This document shows, one piece after another, positions 7,882 through 14,537 of a stretch of DNA of 15,609 nucleotides. Positions within the stretch are counted from its first letter, which is position 1, and each line of letters opens with the position of its first letter. Where the stretch lies: NCBI GenBank assembly GCA_020630145.1, contig JAHDBX010000006.1, forward strand, positions 1 to 15,609, written 5' to 3'. The notes below the pieces were generated by a model. The model searched no databases. It was given only the letters and a program-made list of their open reading frames with translations, and was not told where the DNA came from. Made by a program: the position numbers and the translations under genes. The stretch comes from Gammaproteobacteria bacterium. Lineage in GTDB: Bacteria; Pseudomonadota; Gammaproteobacteria; HTCC5015.

Positions 7882-7900
7882 AAATTGGTAATACCAATTT
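7882..7900. promoter_or_regulatory. GntR (LldR/PdhR-type) operator B
   Basis: AAATTGGTA-A-TACCAATTT has perfect 9-bp arms around a single central base. It ends 58 nt before the lldD start codon. Its centre is 143 bp from that of operator A, a layout that could support looping between two bound dimers, as reported for the two LldR sites of E. coli lldPRD. Confidence 0.85.
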
Positions 7901-7958
7901 AGTTGCTTATCGATATGAGCATAAATACACCCTAATTGAACAAATGTTGGAGATAGTT

Positions 7959-9107
7959 ATGCGGCTACATGATTGCCATAATTTTCATGATTTTAGAATT
8001 TTGGCGAAGAAGCGCTTGCCGAGCCCCATTTTTAATTACATCGATGGCGGCTCAGACGATGAAAGTACCTATCGAAGAAATACAGCGGCATTCGAGGACT
8101 GCGATTTGCTACCCAATGTATTAGCGGGCGTTAAAGATGTCGACTTATCTGTCACCATAATGGGGCAAAAGCTAGATATGCCCGTATATTGTTCACCAAC
8201 AGCATTACAACGTTTATTCCATCACCAAGGCGAAAGAGCCGTTGCCTCAGCCGCAGAAAAGTACGGCACGATGTTTGGCGTCTCCTCTTTAGGAACCGTA
8301 AGCTTAGAAGAGATAGCAAAACAAATAGACACTCCTCAGGTATATCAATTTTATTTTCACAAAGACCGAGCCTTAAATCGAGCAATGATGACTCGCGCCA
8401 AAGAAGCGGGCATTCAAGTAATGATGCTAACCGTTGATTCAATTACAGGTGGTAATCGCGAGCGCGACTTAAGAACTGGATTTTCTATCCCTTTTAGACT
8501 GACACTAGGCGGAATGCTGCAGTTTGCGATAAAACCCATGTGGGGCATTAACTATGTCACACATGAAAAATTCCGACTACCCCAGCTTGAAGACCATGTA
8601 GATATGAGCCATGGCGCAAGCTCAATAGGCGACTACTTTACCAATATGCTTGACCCATCCATGAACTGGGACGATGTCGCTGAAATGGTAAAATTTTGGG
8701 ATGGAGAATTTTGTTTAAAAGGCATTATGACGCGAGAAGACGCCCGCAAAGCGGTAGATATTGGTTGCACGGGCATAATAATATCCAATCATGGTGGTCG
8801 GCAATTAGATGGTTCTCGAAGTTCATTTGACCAATTAGCCGAAGTCGTTGATGAAGTTGGCGATGAGATTGATGTTATGTTTGATAGTGGTGTGCAACGC
8901 GGTACGCATGTACTTAAAGCATTGTCCTTAGGCGCAAAAGCCGTTGGTATTGGTCGAATGTACTTATACCCATTAGCCGCGGCAGGCCAAGCCGGTGTCG
9001 AGCGAGCCTTAGGCTTAATGCGAGCAGAGATTGAGCGAGATATGAAATTAATGGGCTATAATTCTATAAGCCAATTATCTCGTGATAACCTGCGTTTTCG
9101 TCGATAA
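7959..9107 (+). CDS. lldD: FMN-dependent alpha-hydroxyacid dehydrogenase, probable L-lactate dehydrogenase
   Basis: A flavoenzyme of the FMN alpha-hydroxyacid dehydrogenase family (LldD, flavocytochrome b2, glycolate oxidase), a TIM barrel of 382 residues. I chose the ATG at 7959 because GGAG (7949-7952) precedes it by 6 nt. The in-frame ATG at 7944 lies upstream of that ribosome site. Family residues are present: Tyr27 in FNYIDGG, Gln130 and Tyr132 in YQFYFHKDR, Asp160 in LTVD, Lys254 in LKGIM, the catalytic base His278 and substrate-binding Arg281 in SNHGGRQLDG, DSGVQRG (309-315) and the FMN-phosphate GR pair at 332-333. It likely oxidises L-lactate to pyruvate at the inner face of the membrane. 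The neighbouring D-lactate dehydrogenase and LldR-like regulator support lactate, but glycolate or another 2-hydroxy acid is possible. It is the first gene of a rightward operon with gntR and the permease. Confidence 0.9.
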   Translation: MRLHDCHNFHDFRILAKKRLPSPIFNYIDGGSDDESTYRRNTAAFEDCDLLPNVLAGVKDVDLSVTIMGQKLDMPVYCSPTALQRLFHHQGERAVASAAEKYGTMFGVSSLGTVSLEEIAKQIDTPQVYQFYFHKDRALNRAMMTRAKEAGIQVMMLTVDSITGGNRERDLRTGFSIPFRLTLGGMLQFAIKPMWGINYVTHEKFRLPQLEDHVDMSHGASSIGDYFTNMLDPSMNWDDVAEMVKFWDGEFCLKGIMTREDARKAVDIGCTGIIISNHGGRQLDGSRSSFDQLAEVVDEVGDEIDVMFDSGVQRGTHVLKALSLGAKAVGIGRMYLYPLAAAGQAGVERALGLMRAEIERDMKLMGYNSISQLSRDNLRFRR

Positions 9108-9110
9108 TAC

Positions 9111-9133
9111 AAAAACTGCCGTGCCGTTTTTTT
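9111..9133 (+). terminator. Weak attenuator-like hairpin after lldD
   Basis: AAAAAC (9111-9116) can pair with GTTTTT within the T-run at 9126-9133, enclosing a GC-rich 9-nt segment. The stem is short and AT-rich, so partial termination between lldD and the regulator gene is possible but unproven. Confidence 0.3.
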
Positions 9134-9202
9134 CATCACTAGATGATAATCAGGTAAGATATTAGGTAATCATTTACACCTTAATGACTCGTGGAGAATT
9201 TC

Positions 9203-9985
9203 TTGATTCGTAAAAATCAGCCTAAACACACTCGTATTTCTGATGTGATACTAGAACGGCTGAATAATATGATTTTAGCCGGCACCTATCAATCAGGTGA
9301 ACGGCTGCCGTCCGAAAGAGTATTAGCCGAACAGTTAGATACATCTCGACCGTCTGTTCGTGCGGCTTTATCTAAACTTGAGTCACAAGGCTTAATTATT
9401 CGCGTACAAGGTGGTGGTACCTATGTTTCTGACAAAGTGGAAACATCTTTTTCCGACCCCTTATTAGCACTCTTTCAAGAAAACGAAGACTTTAAGTACG
9501 ATGTACTAGAATACCGTCACGCCCTCGAAGAAGCCTGTTGTTTTTTAGCCGCAGAAAAAGCAACGCCAGAGGAAAAACAAAATATTAAACAAAAATATGA
9601 TGAATGGTTAGTGCTGCATGAAGCATTAAATGGCCCGGAAGTCGAAGCTGAAGCTGACCTAGCATTTCATTTATCAATAGCCGAAGCCACGCATAATTAT
9701 ATTTTACCTCATGCAATGAAAAGCTCTCTTAAAATGATTGAAGAAAGCGTTACGGCAAATTTAAAAACACTCTATCGTGCACCCGAACGACGTAAAAAAA
9801 TAGTCGAGCAACACACCGCTATGTTAAATGCCATTTTAGCTGGCGACGGCGATGCAGCTAAAGCGTCTGTACGTAATCACTTAGACTTCGTTAGAACAGA
9901 AATAGAAAAAGCCGATATCCAACAACAACGAGAAAGTCGTTTAAACAAAAGCAAAGCAATACTTACTGCTAAAAACCAGGAATAA
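9203..9985 (+). CDS. lldR: GntR-family regulator (FadR/FCD subfamily), LldR/PdhR-like
   Basis: A transcriptional regulator of 260 residues from a TTG start at 9203. GGAG (9193-9196) sits 6 nt before that TTG, while the upstream in-frame GTG at 9191 has no ribosome site, so TTG is preferred. The N-terminal winged helix (about 12-76) shows SDVILERLNNMILAGTY, LPSERVLAEQLDTSRPSVR and the wing RVQGGGTYV. The region SFSDPLLAL...YDVLEYRHALE links to the all-helical FCD ligand domain. There Asp152, His156, His204 and His226 match the FCD metal/effector site. Overall similarity, as I recall the sequences, is to PdhR/LldR, which sense pyruvate or lactate. The operators at 7741-7755 and 7882-7900 fit this subfamily, so it probably represses both arms of the locus until substrate appears. 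The exact effector is inferred. Confidence 0.9.
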   Translation: MIRKNQPKHTRISDVILERLNNMILAGTYQSGERLPSERVLAEQLDTSRPSVRAALSKLESQGLIIRVQGGGTYVSDKVETSFSDPLLALFQENEDFKYDVLEYRHALEEACCFLAAEKATPEEKQNIKQKYDEWLVLHEALNGPEVEAEADLAFHLSIAEATHNYILPHAMKSSLKMIEESVTANLKTLYRAPERRKKIVEQHTAMLNAILAGDGDAAKASVRNHLDFVRTEIEKADIQQQRESRLNKSKAILTAKNQE

Positions 9986-9987
9986 CT

Positions 9988-10875
9988 ATGAGCTCTGCAC
10001 TGCTAATAGAGCGTATATTTTTTACTGTATTTCCTTTATTAGCCATCGCCTCTATTGGTTATTTCTATGCTAAAAATAAATCCCTCGATATGAGTGCAGC
10101 GAATGCGGCCAATATTGATATTTTTATTCCCGCATTATTATTCTCTGTTTTATCAGCGAAGTCCTTTGAATTTTTATCATATAGTTATTTAGCCTTAGGC
10201 GCTTTTTTTATCGTTATTGGCTCAGGTATTTTATTGTTTCCTATTTGTCGACTTTTACATGTTAAACCCAAAACATTCTTGCCACCCATGATGTTTAATA
10301 ATAGCGGCAACCTTGGTTTGCCCCTGGTGATTTTGGCATTTGGTAAAGAAGCTTTACCCGCAGGTGTAGTCTTATTTATTGTCGAAAACTTATTACACTT
10401 TACGGTAGGTATTTATATACTAAACCGTAAGACCAACCCCCTACAATTACTTAAAATGCCAATGATAGTGGCTACATTTGCTGGCCTAGCATGGAGTTAT
10501 TTTCAGTTACCTGTTTACCCCCCAATACGCACTGCCATCGATATGTTAGGACAAATAGCAATTCCGCTCATGTTATTTACATTAGGAGTACGTATGACAG
10601 AGGTTGATTTTTCACATTGGAAAATAAGCCTTTGGGGCGCGTTACTATGCCCTCTTAGCGGTTTGTTAATAGCATTAATGGTATTACAATTTATCCCGCT
10701 TGAACCTATACACGTGAGCTATTTATTATTATTCTCCATTTTACCACCCGCATTACTTAACTACATGGTGGCAGAACGTTTTGGTCAAGAACCACAGCAA
10801 GTAGCAGCCATTGTTTTAATTGGTAATATGGCCAGTTTATTTACCGTACCTCTGACTTTATTTTTTATTTTATAA
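9988..10875 (+). CDS. AEC-family permease (auxin efflux carrier fold)
   Basis: An integral membrane transporter of 295 residues with about ten hydrophobic segments, of the AEC/Mem_trans family. The hallmark motif is FNNSGNLGLPLVILAFG (about 103-119), followed by a second half with QIAIPLMLFTLGVRM and a C-terminal AAIVLIGNMASLFTVPL segment. It starts 2 nt after the gntR stop codon, with AGGA at 6-nt spacing, so it is co-transcribed and probably translationally coupled. Bacterial AEC members move organic acids such as malate or malonate. Here it may handle lactate, pyruvate or another 2-hydroxy acid as a second carrier or exporter beside the TRAP system. The cargo is inferred from context only. 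Confidence 0.88.
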   Translation: MSSALLIERIFFTVFPLLAIASIGYFYAKNKSLDMSAANAANIDIFIPALLFSVLSAKSFEFLSYSYLALGAFFIVIGSGILLFPICRLLHVKPKTFLPPMMFNNSGNLGLPLVILAFGKEALPAGVVLFIVENLLHFTVGIYILNRKTNPLQLLKMPMIVATFAGLAWSYFQLPVYPPIRTAIDMLGQIAIPLMLFTLGVRMTEVDFSHWKISLWGALLCPLSGLLIALMVLQFIPLEPIHVSYLLLFSILPPALLNYMVAERFGQEPQQVAAIVLIGNMASLFTVPLTLFFIL

Positions 10876-11042
10876 TGTGTCGAGTATATTTTTATAGTAA
10901 CTACTGGCATATGTGCTTTTAAATAAAGGTTTATTGTTTAAATAGCTTGTTATTTACACTGAGTGTTATACCCTACATACTTCCGTTTTGTCATTTATCC
11001 TAGATAGATAGCTGGCCGAGCCCCAACTATGTAGGCCGCTTA

Positions 11043-11699
11043 ATGACAAACCCTCGCTTATGCTATCAAACGATCGAGTTTGGAAAAATAGATATACACC
11101 TTTGTACCTTACGAGATAAACAAGAGTTTTATGACCCTGCCGGTGTTGCCGAAGCCTTGGGTATATCTTCAGCCACTTGGCCGCTATTCGGCGTTATTTG
11201 GCCATCTAGCCTGGTACTTGCACACTATATTTCTGATTACCAAACAAAGTCAAAGCGCATTCTAGAAGTTGGCTGCGGGATGGCACTAAGCAGTCTACTC
11301 TTAAATAAACGATCGGACAGTATCACTGCAACCGACTACCATCCAGAGGTTGAACACTTTCTAAAACGCAATGCCTTACTTAATAAAGACGCACCTATTG
11401 CTTATGAACAAGTTGATTGGGCTGCTACGCATGATGAGCTGGGGGTTTTCGATTTAATTATTGGCAGCGATATATTATACGAAGATCAACATATCGCCTT
11501 ACTGGTTAACTTTATTGAAAACCACGCCAAACCAATATGTGAAGTTATACTCGTAGACCCAGGGCGTGGCAGAAAAAATAAATTAAGTGCCGAAATGATC
11601 AAACTAGGTTACAAAGCTGATCATATAAAACCTAAGCATACGGACTATCTTGAAAAAGAGTTTAAAGGGCATATTCTTAAATTTACACGTGGACTTTAA
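11043..11699 (+). CDS. Class I SAM-dependent methyltransferase (family-16/METTL21-like)
   Basis: A Rossmann-fold methyltransferase of 218 residues. SAM-binding motif I is LEVGCGMALSS (74-84), an acidic motif II is TATDYHPEVE (95-104), and FDLIIGSDILYEDQH (136-150) gives the post-motif acidic region. The WPLFGVIWPSSLVLA segment (46-60) before motif I is typical of the lysine-methyltransferase-like family 16 (METTL21/EFM group). These often modify protein lysines, but the bacterial targets are unknown. It is a stand-alone gene 167 bp after the permease, with no clear Shine-Dalgarno sequence; the ATG follows a TAGGCCGCTTA stretch. The function beyond methyl transfer cannot be told from the sequence. 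Confidence 0.85.
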   Translation: MTNPRLCYQTIEFGKIDIHLCTLRDKQEFYDPAGVAEALGISSATWPLFGVIWPSSLVLAHYISDYQTKSKRILEVGCGMALSSLLLNKRSDSITATDYHPEVEHFLKRNALLNKDAPIAYEQVDWAATHDELGVFDLIIGSDILYEDQHIALLVNFIENHAKPICEVILVDPGRGRKNKLSAEMIKLGYKADHIKPKHTDYLEKEFKGHILKFTRGL

Positions 11700-11776
11700 T
11701 TTTACGGTAAAATAAAAAATACTTATATTGTTGCTGCCTAAAAAGCTTTCTGTTTTAATAGAAGAGGAAAAACGTC

Positions 11777-12262
11777 ATGAAAAAATTTATTATCATTGCT
11801 TTTATCGCTTACACCTCTTTAACCTCTGCCGCAACAGATATAACACCGCCTAATATGGAATTAGGTCACTGGATAACAACCATCGATCAATCCGCTATTA
11901 TCGAGCAAGCACTCGCATCGCTTCCAGAAGAAAGCCGTGTAATGGCACTAAAAATGATGAAAGAAAAAATGCAAAGTTCAACCCGCTCTGAACAATGTAT
12001 TACAAAAGACGCTTTACGTAATTTTGACAAAAGTATAAAAGATACATTTAGTGACATTAACAAAAAAGATTGTAGCTTTGATGTGACTGAAAGTACGAAC
12101 AAAAAATTTGCAGCAACAATGACTTGTCCTGGCACTGTTACACAAATAACAACAGATGTTATTAACTCAAAACGCAATGAATCAACCATTGTAATAGGTG
12201 TAGGTGCTGCTGAAAAAACCTTGAAAGCCGTTTCTGAATGGAAATCGAGCGTTTGCCCTTAA
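11777..12262 (+). CDS. Secreted DUF3617-type protein
   Basis: A small exported protein of 161 residues with a clear signal peptide at 1-18 (MKKF, hydrophobic stretch, LTSA cleavage). The mature part starts PPNMELGHWITT, like the 'pG-W-' opening of the DUF3617 family, and has four cysteines (74, 99, 117, 160) in QC, DCSF, TCPG and VCP contexts that could form two disulfides in the periplasm. The AGAGG ribosome site precedes the ATG by about 9 nt. The gene is convergent with the Nudix gene. Function is unknown for the family. Confidence 0.75.
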   Translation: MKKFIIIAFIAYTSLTSAATDITPPNMELGHWITTIDQSAIIEQALASLPEESRVMALKMMKEKMQSSTRSEQCITKDALRNFDKSIKDTFSDINKKDCSFDVTESTNKKFAATMTCPGTVTQITTDVINSKRNESTIVIGVGAAEKTLKAVSEWKSSVCP

Positions 12263-12329
12263 ATTATTTAGGGATATTAGCAAAGACTATTTGTGAAGCC
12301 ATGAGTAGTCGTTACAACCGTTTAATAAT

Positions 12330-12353
12330 AAAAACTCTGCCCTTTTAATAGGG
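12330..12353 (-). terminator. Possible terminator of the Nudix gene
   Basis: On the minus strand CCCT-ATTAAA-AGGG (12340-12353), which overlaps the Nudix stop codon, is followed 5 nt later by a T-run (12330-12334). The stem is only 4 bp, so this is a weak candidate in the convergent gap between the DUF3617 and Nudix genes. Confidence 0.35.
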
Positions 12354-12890
12354 AACTACGCCTTTTAATTTAGCAAAGCCATAAGCATTTACTGTTGTAG
12401 CATCTTTTATTGTGCCATCTACAATCATAGACTCAAACTCTTTCAGGCTAAACCGTTTAGAAATCAACCCTTCCTCTTCGTCATCCAGCTTTTTAGTGGT
12501 TTTACTTAACTCGCTTGCAAAATACATATGATAGCCTTGGCTTGAATAACCAGTAGCAAGGTATTGGTGACCAAGATATTGTATCGAACCAGCCACTAGC
12601 CCCGTTTCCTCTTCCAGTTCCCCTGCTGCTAATAAATCAGGATCAACATTCGGTTTACCCTCCCACGAACCTTGTGGCAACTCCCAGCAACGGCATTCAA
12701 CAGCGTATCGATATTGTTCAACCAGGTAAATATATTCATCTTCAATCGGCAGCACCACAACAAAGTCAGGCTTATCAACAACACCAAAAATACCTTCCCT
12801 GCCGCTTTGTCGACGTACTTTGTCTTCACGTACACGCATCCAGCGGTTTTGGTACACAAGAGTACTTTCTAGCATTTCTATTTCTTTCAC
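12345..12890 (-). CDS. Nudix hydrolase, ADP-ribose pyrophosphatase-like
   Basis: A Nudix-fold pyrophosphohydrolase of 181 residues, probably acting on a nucleoside-diphosphate derivative such as ADP-ribose. Upstream strands contain VVVLPIEDEYIYLVEQYRYAV, then WELPQGSWEG, typical of the ADP-ribose pyrophosphatase-like branch. The Nudix box spans about 74-98 and ends GELEEETGL, with catalytic glutamates Glu91, Glu94 and Glu95. The usual Arg of the REUXEE core is Gly90, and the Gly-to-first-Glu spacing is 2 residues longer, with Val82 instead of Glu. GTG at 12890 is the first start; an internal ATG five codons later (12875) is also possible. The neighbour on the left is convergent, and on the right lies a 196-bp gap before the cassette-like genes. 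Confidence 0.9.
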   Translation of the reverse strand: MKEIEMLESTLVYQNRWMRVREDKVRRQSGREGIFGVVDKPDFVVVLPIEDEYIYLVEQYRYAVECRCWELPQGSWEGKPNVDPDLLAAGELEEETGLVAGSIQYLGHQYLATGYSSQGYHMYFASELSKTTKKLDDEEEGLISKRFSLKEFESMIVDGTIKDATTVNAYGFAKLKGVVPY

Positions 12891-13008
12891 GTAAATACAC
12901 TCACCTTGATAATAAAGCTATAAAAACTTATAAGCTGTTTTAGCCATACTAGCAATGAACGAAATAGAAACAATTAACGTATAAACACAATACTACTTGC
13001 CTTAGTAA

Positions 13009-13027
13009 CACTGCCAGTACTGGCGTG
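13009..13027. repeat. Palindrome GCCAGTACTGGC with bulged arm
   Basis: GCCAGTACTGGC (13013-13024) is a perfect 12-bp palindrome. Allowing one unpaired T, it extends to CAC/GTG on the flanks. It sits in the gap between the small membrane-protein gene and the Nudix gene. No T-run follows on either strand. It may be a binding site or a relic of a folded recombination site. Confidence 0.4.
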
Positions 13028-13086
13028 AATGCATATCGCCTGAAAAGTTGTCTTCAAAAATACATCCGAAATTTTACCCGCCTTTA

Positions 13087-13488
13087 TTATGCATTAACTA
13101 AATTGCCGTAATAAACTAACGCGCTGATAATAAAGCAAAATATCCACTGCCCAAGTACGAATAATTGTTTACTATTATTCTTTGAAACAAAAACCGTGCA
13201 TAGCCATACGACACCCGTAACAAAGTAGTAAATACTTAATAATAAAAGCACCTCATACTTCGCTTGAATAAAATCACTTATTGCAAGTACCATAAAAAGA
13301 ACACTCGTCAATAATAAATCAACACTTACCCAATGCCAGCCGCTTCTAACTTGAACCCACGTCTCTTTAATTTTTTCCTTACTATCAGATGCAGGTTTTA
13401 ATTGTTTATATTCTGTATCACCTATAAAGGCATGAGCAAAAAAAGCGATTAATGACAATATGCCTGCAATTAATATAGGTATATTCAT
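13087..13488 (-). CDS. Small four-helix membrane protein, unknown function
   Basis: I do not recognise a family. The 133-residue product is very hydrophobic, with probable membrane spans at about 3-20, 55-72, 78-100 and 110-130. A polar loop at 24-48 holds many lysines and the segment RSGWHWVSVDLLLTS, probably a conserved core. The gene lies between a DUF3995-type gene (72-bp gap) and the Nudix gene, all leftward. Small membrane proteins of this sort are common integron cassette cargo, and the neighbours to the right carry attC-like sites, but no attC directly adjoins this gene. Confidence 0.65.
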   Translation of the reverse strand: MNIPILIAGILSLIAFFAHAFIGDTEYKQLKPASDSKEKIKETWVQVRSGWHWVSVDLLLTSVLFMVLAISDFIQAKYEVLLLLSIYYFVTGVVWLCTVFVSKNNSKQLFVLGQWIFCFIISALVYYGNLVNA

Positions 13489-13560
13489 TTGGTTTATTTA
13501 TCCTTTAAGTATAAATCTTAGTTCGTACAATTTTGAGTTGTGTTTTTTGATATTTTTTTA

Positions 13561-13977
13561 TTATATGCCGTACTTTGCAAGAAGCGCATAAGCAATACCC
13601 AAGAGCAATATCAAGGGTGAAAAATATACTGTATCGAGCTTAGCAAAATTACTGTTATAAACTTTTTTAAATATACCAACATACTTAAAATCACCAATGC
13701 CTCGTATTATAAAAATAAAGGCAACAAAGTAGGCAATATAAGATATAAAACCTGTTACATACGCTACAGGCCAAATCAGCTGAATTGACAATATCGCCAG
13801 ACTTAACAAAACACAAGCAACAGCAAAAATCATTGGCCGTGGAGGAATAAAATTATCTTTTCCTTCTAAGGTGGGGCCCGCAGAACTGAGTCCATAGTTA
13901 CCACCCAATGCCCAATAAAAATGGAGCAAGGAAACCGCTGTCATTATTAAAGCTGTAATTATTGCTAGAGTTGTCAT
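13561..13977 (-). CDS. DUF3995-type small membrane protein
   Basis: A 138-residue membrane protein with four predicted spans (about 3-24, 48-68, 70-93 and 118-135). The first span carries SLLHFYWALGGNYGLSSAGP (16-35), and the later RGIGDFKYVGIFKK segment is also typical of DUF3995 proteins. Function is unknown. It lies upstream of the other small membrane-protein gene on the same strand and just downstream of a degenerate attC-like stretch, so it may be a former gene cassette. No strong Shine-Dalgarno sequence is seen before the ATG at 13977. Confidence 0.75.
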   Translation of the reverse strand: MTTLAIITALIMTAVSLLHFYWALGGNYGLSSAGPTLEGKDNFIPPRPMIFAVACVLLSLAILSIQLIWPVAYVTGFISYIAYFVAFIFIIRGIGDFKYVGIFKKVYNSNFAKLDTVYFSPLILLLGIAYALLAKYGI

Positions 13978-14013
13978 ATCCGTTATCTATATCATTCCTT
14001 ATTAATATTGTAC

Positions 14014-14102
14014 GCATAATATTTAAGGCAACTACTGTGCAACTCGTGTTAGCGAGTCCAGCCTACGCTTTTTGCAGACGTTTTTTAATGTGCTTGTTAT
14101 AA
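14014..14102 (-). repeat. Degenerate attC-like stretch
   Basis: This lies between the GFA and DUF3995 genes. One end reads GTTATAA (14096-14102) overlapping the GFA stop codon, as in Vibrio-type attC sites. The other end has GCATAAT (14014-14020), one base from GCATAAC. An inner stem ACTCG/CGAGT (14042-14046 and 14053-14057) lies near the centre. The 89-bp length is right, but the arms pair poorly, so this is tentative. Confidence 0.35.
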
Positions 14103-14498
14103 ATATACAGCAAAGAAACCTTCATGTTGAGTAGCCTCACCACAAATTTCATCCCAGTCAGCCTTGTTCGCAACGAAAATATGGTTTTCAATTTTCGCAT
14201 CAACCAAATTATTGAAAGCACCGGCTGGAACCCAGTATTTATCACCTGTTCGAAAAACATTAGGAACTGTTGAGCCGCAATTTGAGCAAAAGCTAACGCT
14301 ATACCCAGACTCTTTTTTGAAACTAGATATTAAGCCTTGGCCTGATAACCAAGCAAAATTTTCAGATTGACAAAAAAAACCTGTTTGGGAAGCTGAGCCT
14401 GTTTGCTTCTGGCAAATAGAGCAATGACATTGATAGAGTTTGCTAATATTCTCAGCTACTTCATAAGTGACCTTGCCGCAAACACATTCACCTTTCAT
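14097..14498 (-). CDS. GFA-domain (glutathione-dependent formaldehyde-activating fold) zinc protein
   Basis: A 133-residue single-domain protein of the GFA family. Zinc-binding cysteines are present: Cys5 and Cys7 in CVCGKV, Cys24, Cys26 and Cys29 in CHCSICQ, and Cys71 and Cys74 in FCSNCGS. The family-typical tail HIFVANKADWDEI follows. Members are often labelled S-(hydroxymethyl)glutathione synthase or centromere protein V-like, but most stand-alone bacterial copies have no proven activity. GGAG precedes the ATG at 5-nt spacing. The gene begins only about 34 bp after the GNAT stop codon and next to a cut-off attC half. It is a common type of integron cassette cargo. Confidence 0.88.
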   Translation of the reverse strand: MKGECVCGKVTYEVAENISKLYQCHCSICQKQTGSASQTGFFCQSENFAWLSGQGLISSFKKESGYSVSFCSNCGSTVPNVFRTGDKYWVPAGAFNNLVDAKIENHIFVANKADWDEICGEATQHEGFFAVYL

Positions 14499-14519
14499 AA
14501 TTTCTCCATGTATTCATAA

Positions 14520-14537
14520 GGCCGCGCATTGTTAGGC
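14520..14537 (-). repeat. Truncated attC half-site
   Basis: On the minus strand GCCTAAC (14531-14537), a perfect RYYYAAC integron core site, overlaps the GNAT stop codon. It is followed by AATGCGCGGCC, which resembles the left arm of a cassette attC. The other arm is missing and the GFA ribosome site follows at once. Confidence 0.55.

Larger units (their letters stand above)
7625..7958. promoter_or_regulatory. Divergent control region of the lactate locus
   Basis: A 334-bp gap between the leftward dctP operon and the rightward lldD operon. It contains no ORF. It is AT-rich and holds two near-identical GntR/FCD-type palindromes. It must contain both promoters, but I cannot place -35/-10 boxes with confidence. 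Confidence 0.8.

Noticed and set aside
7944..7958. Earlier ATG for the FMN dehydrogenase
   Set aside because: The GGAG ribosome site lies downstream of it and correctly spaced for the ATG at 7959.
8152..8442. Open frames antisense to and overlapping lldD
   Set aside because: Low-complexity, arginine/serine- or leucine-rich translations without family features, fully inside a well-supported gene.
11887..12189. Minus-strand frame opposite the DUF3617 gene
   Set aside because: Shadow of a gene with a signal peptide and ribosome site on the other strand; no recognisable features.
12672..12943. Plus-strand and alternative frames over the Nudix gene
   Set aside because: They cover the Nudix box region on the wrong strand or frame and show no family features.
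13489..13560. attC site between the two small membrane-protein genes
   Set aside because: No core-like ends or convincing arm pairing were found in this 72-bp gap.
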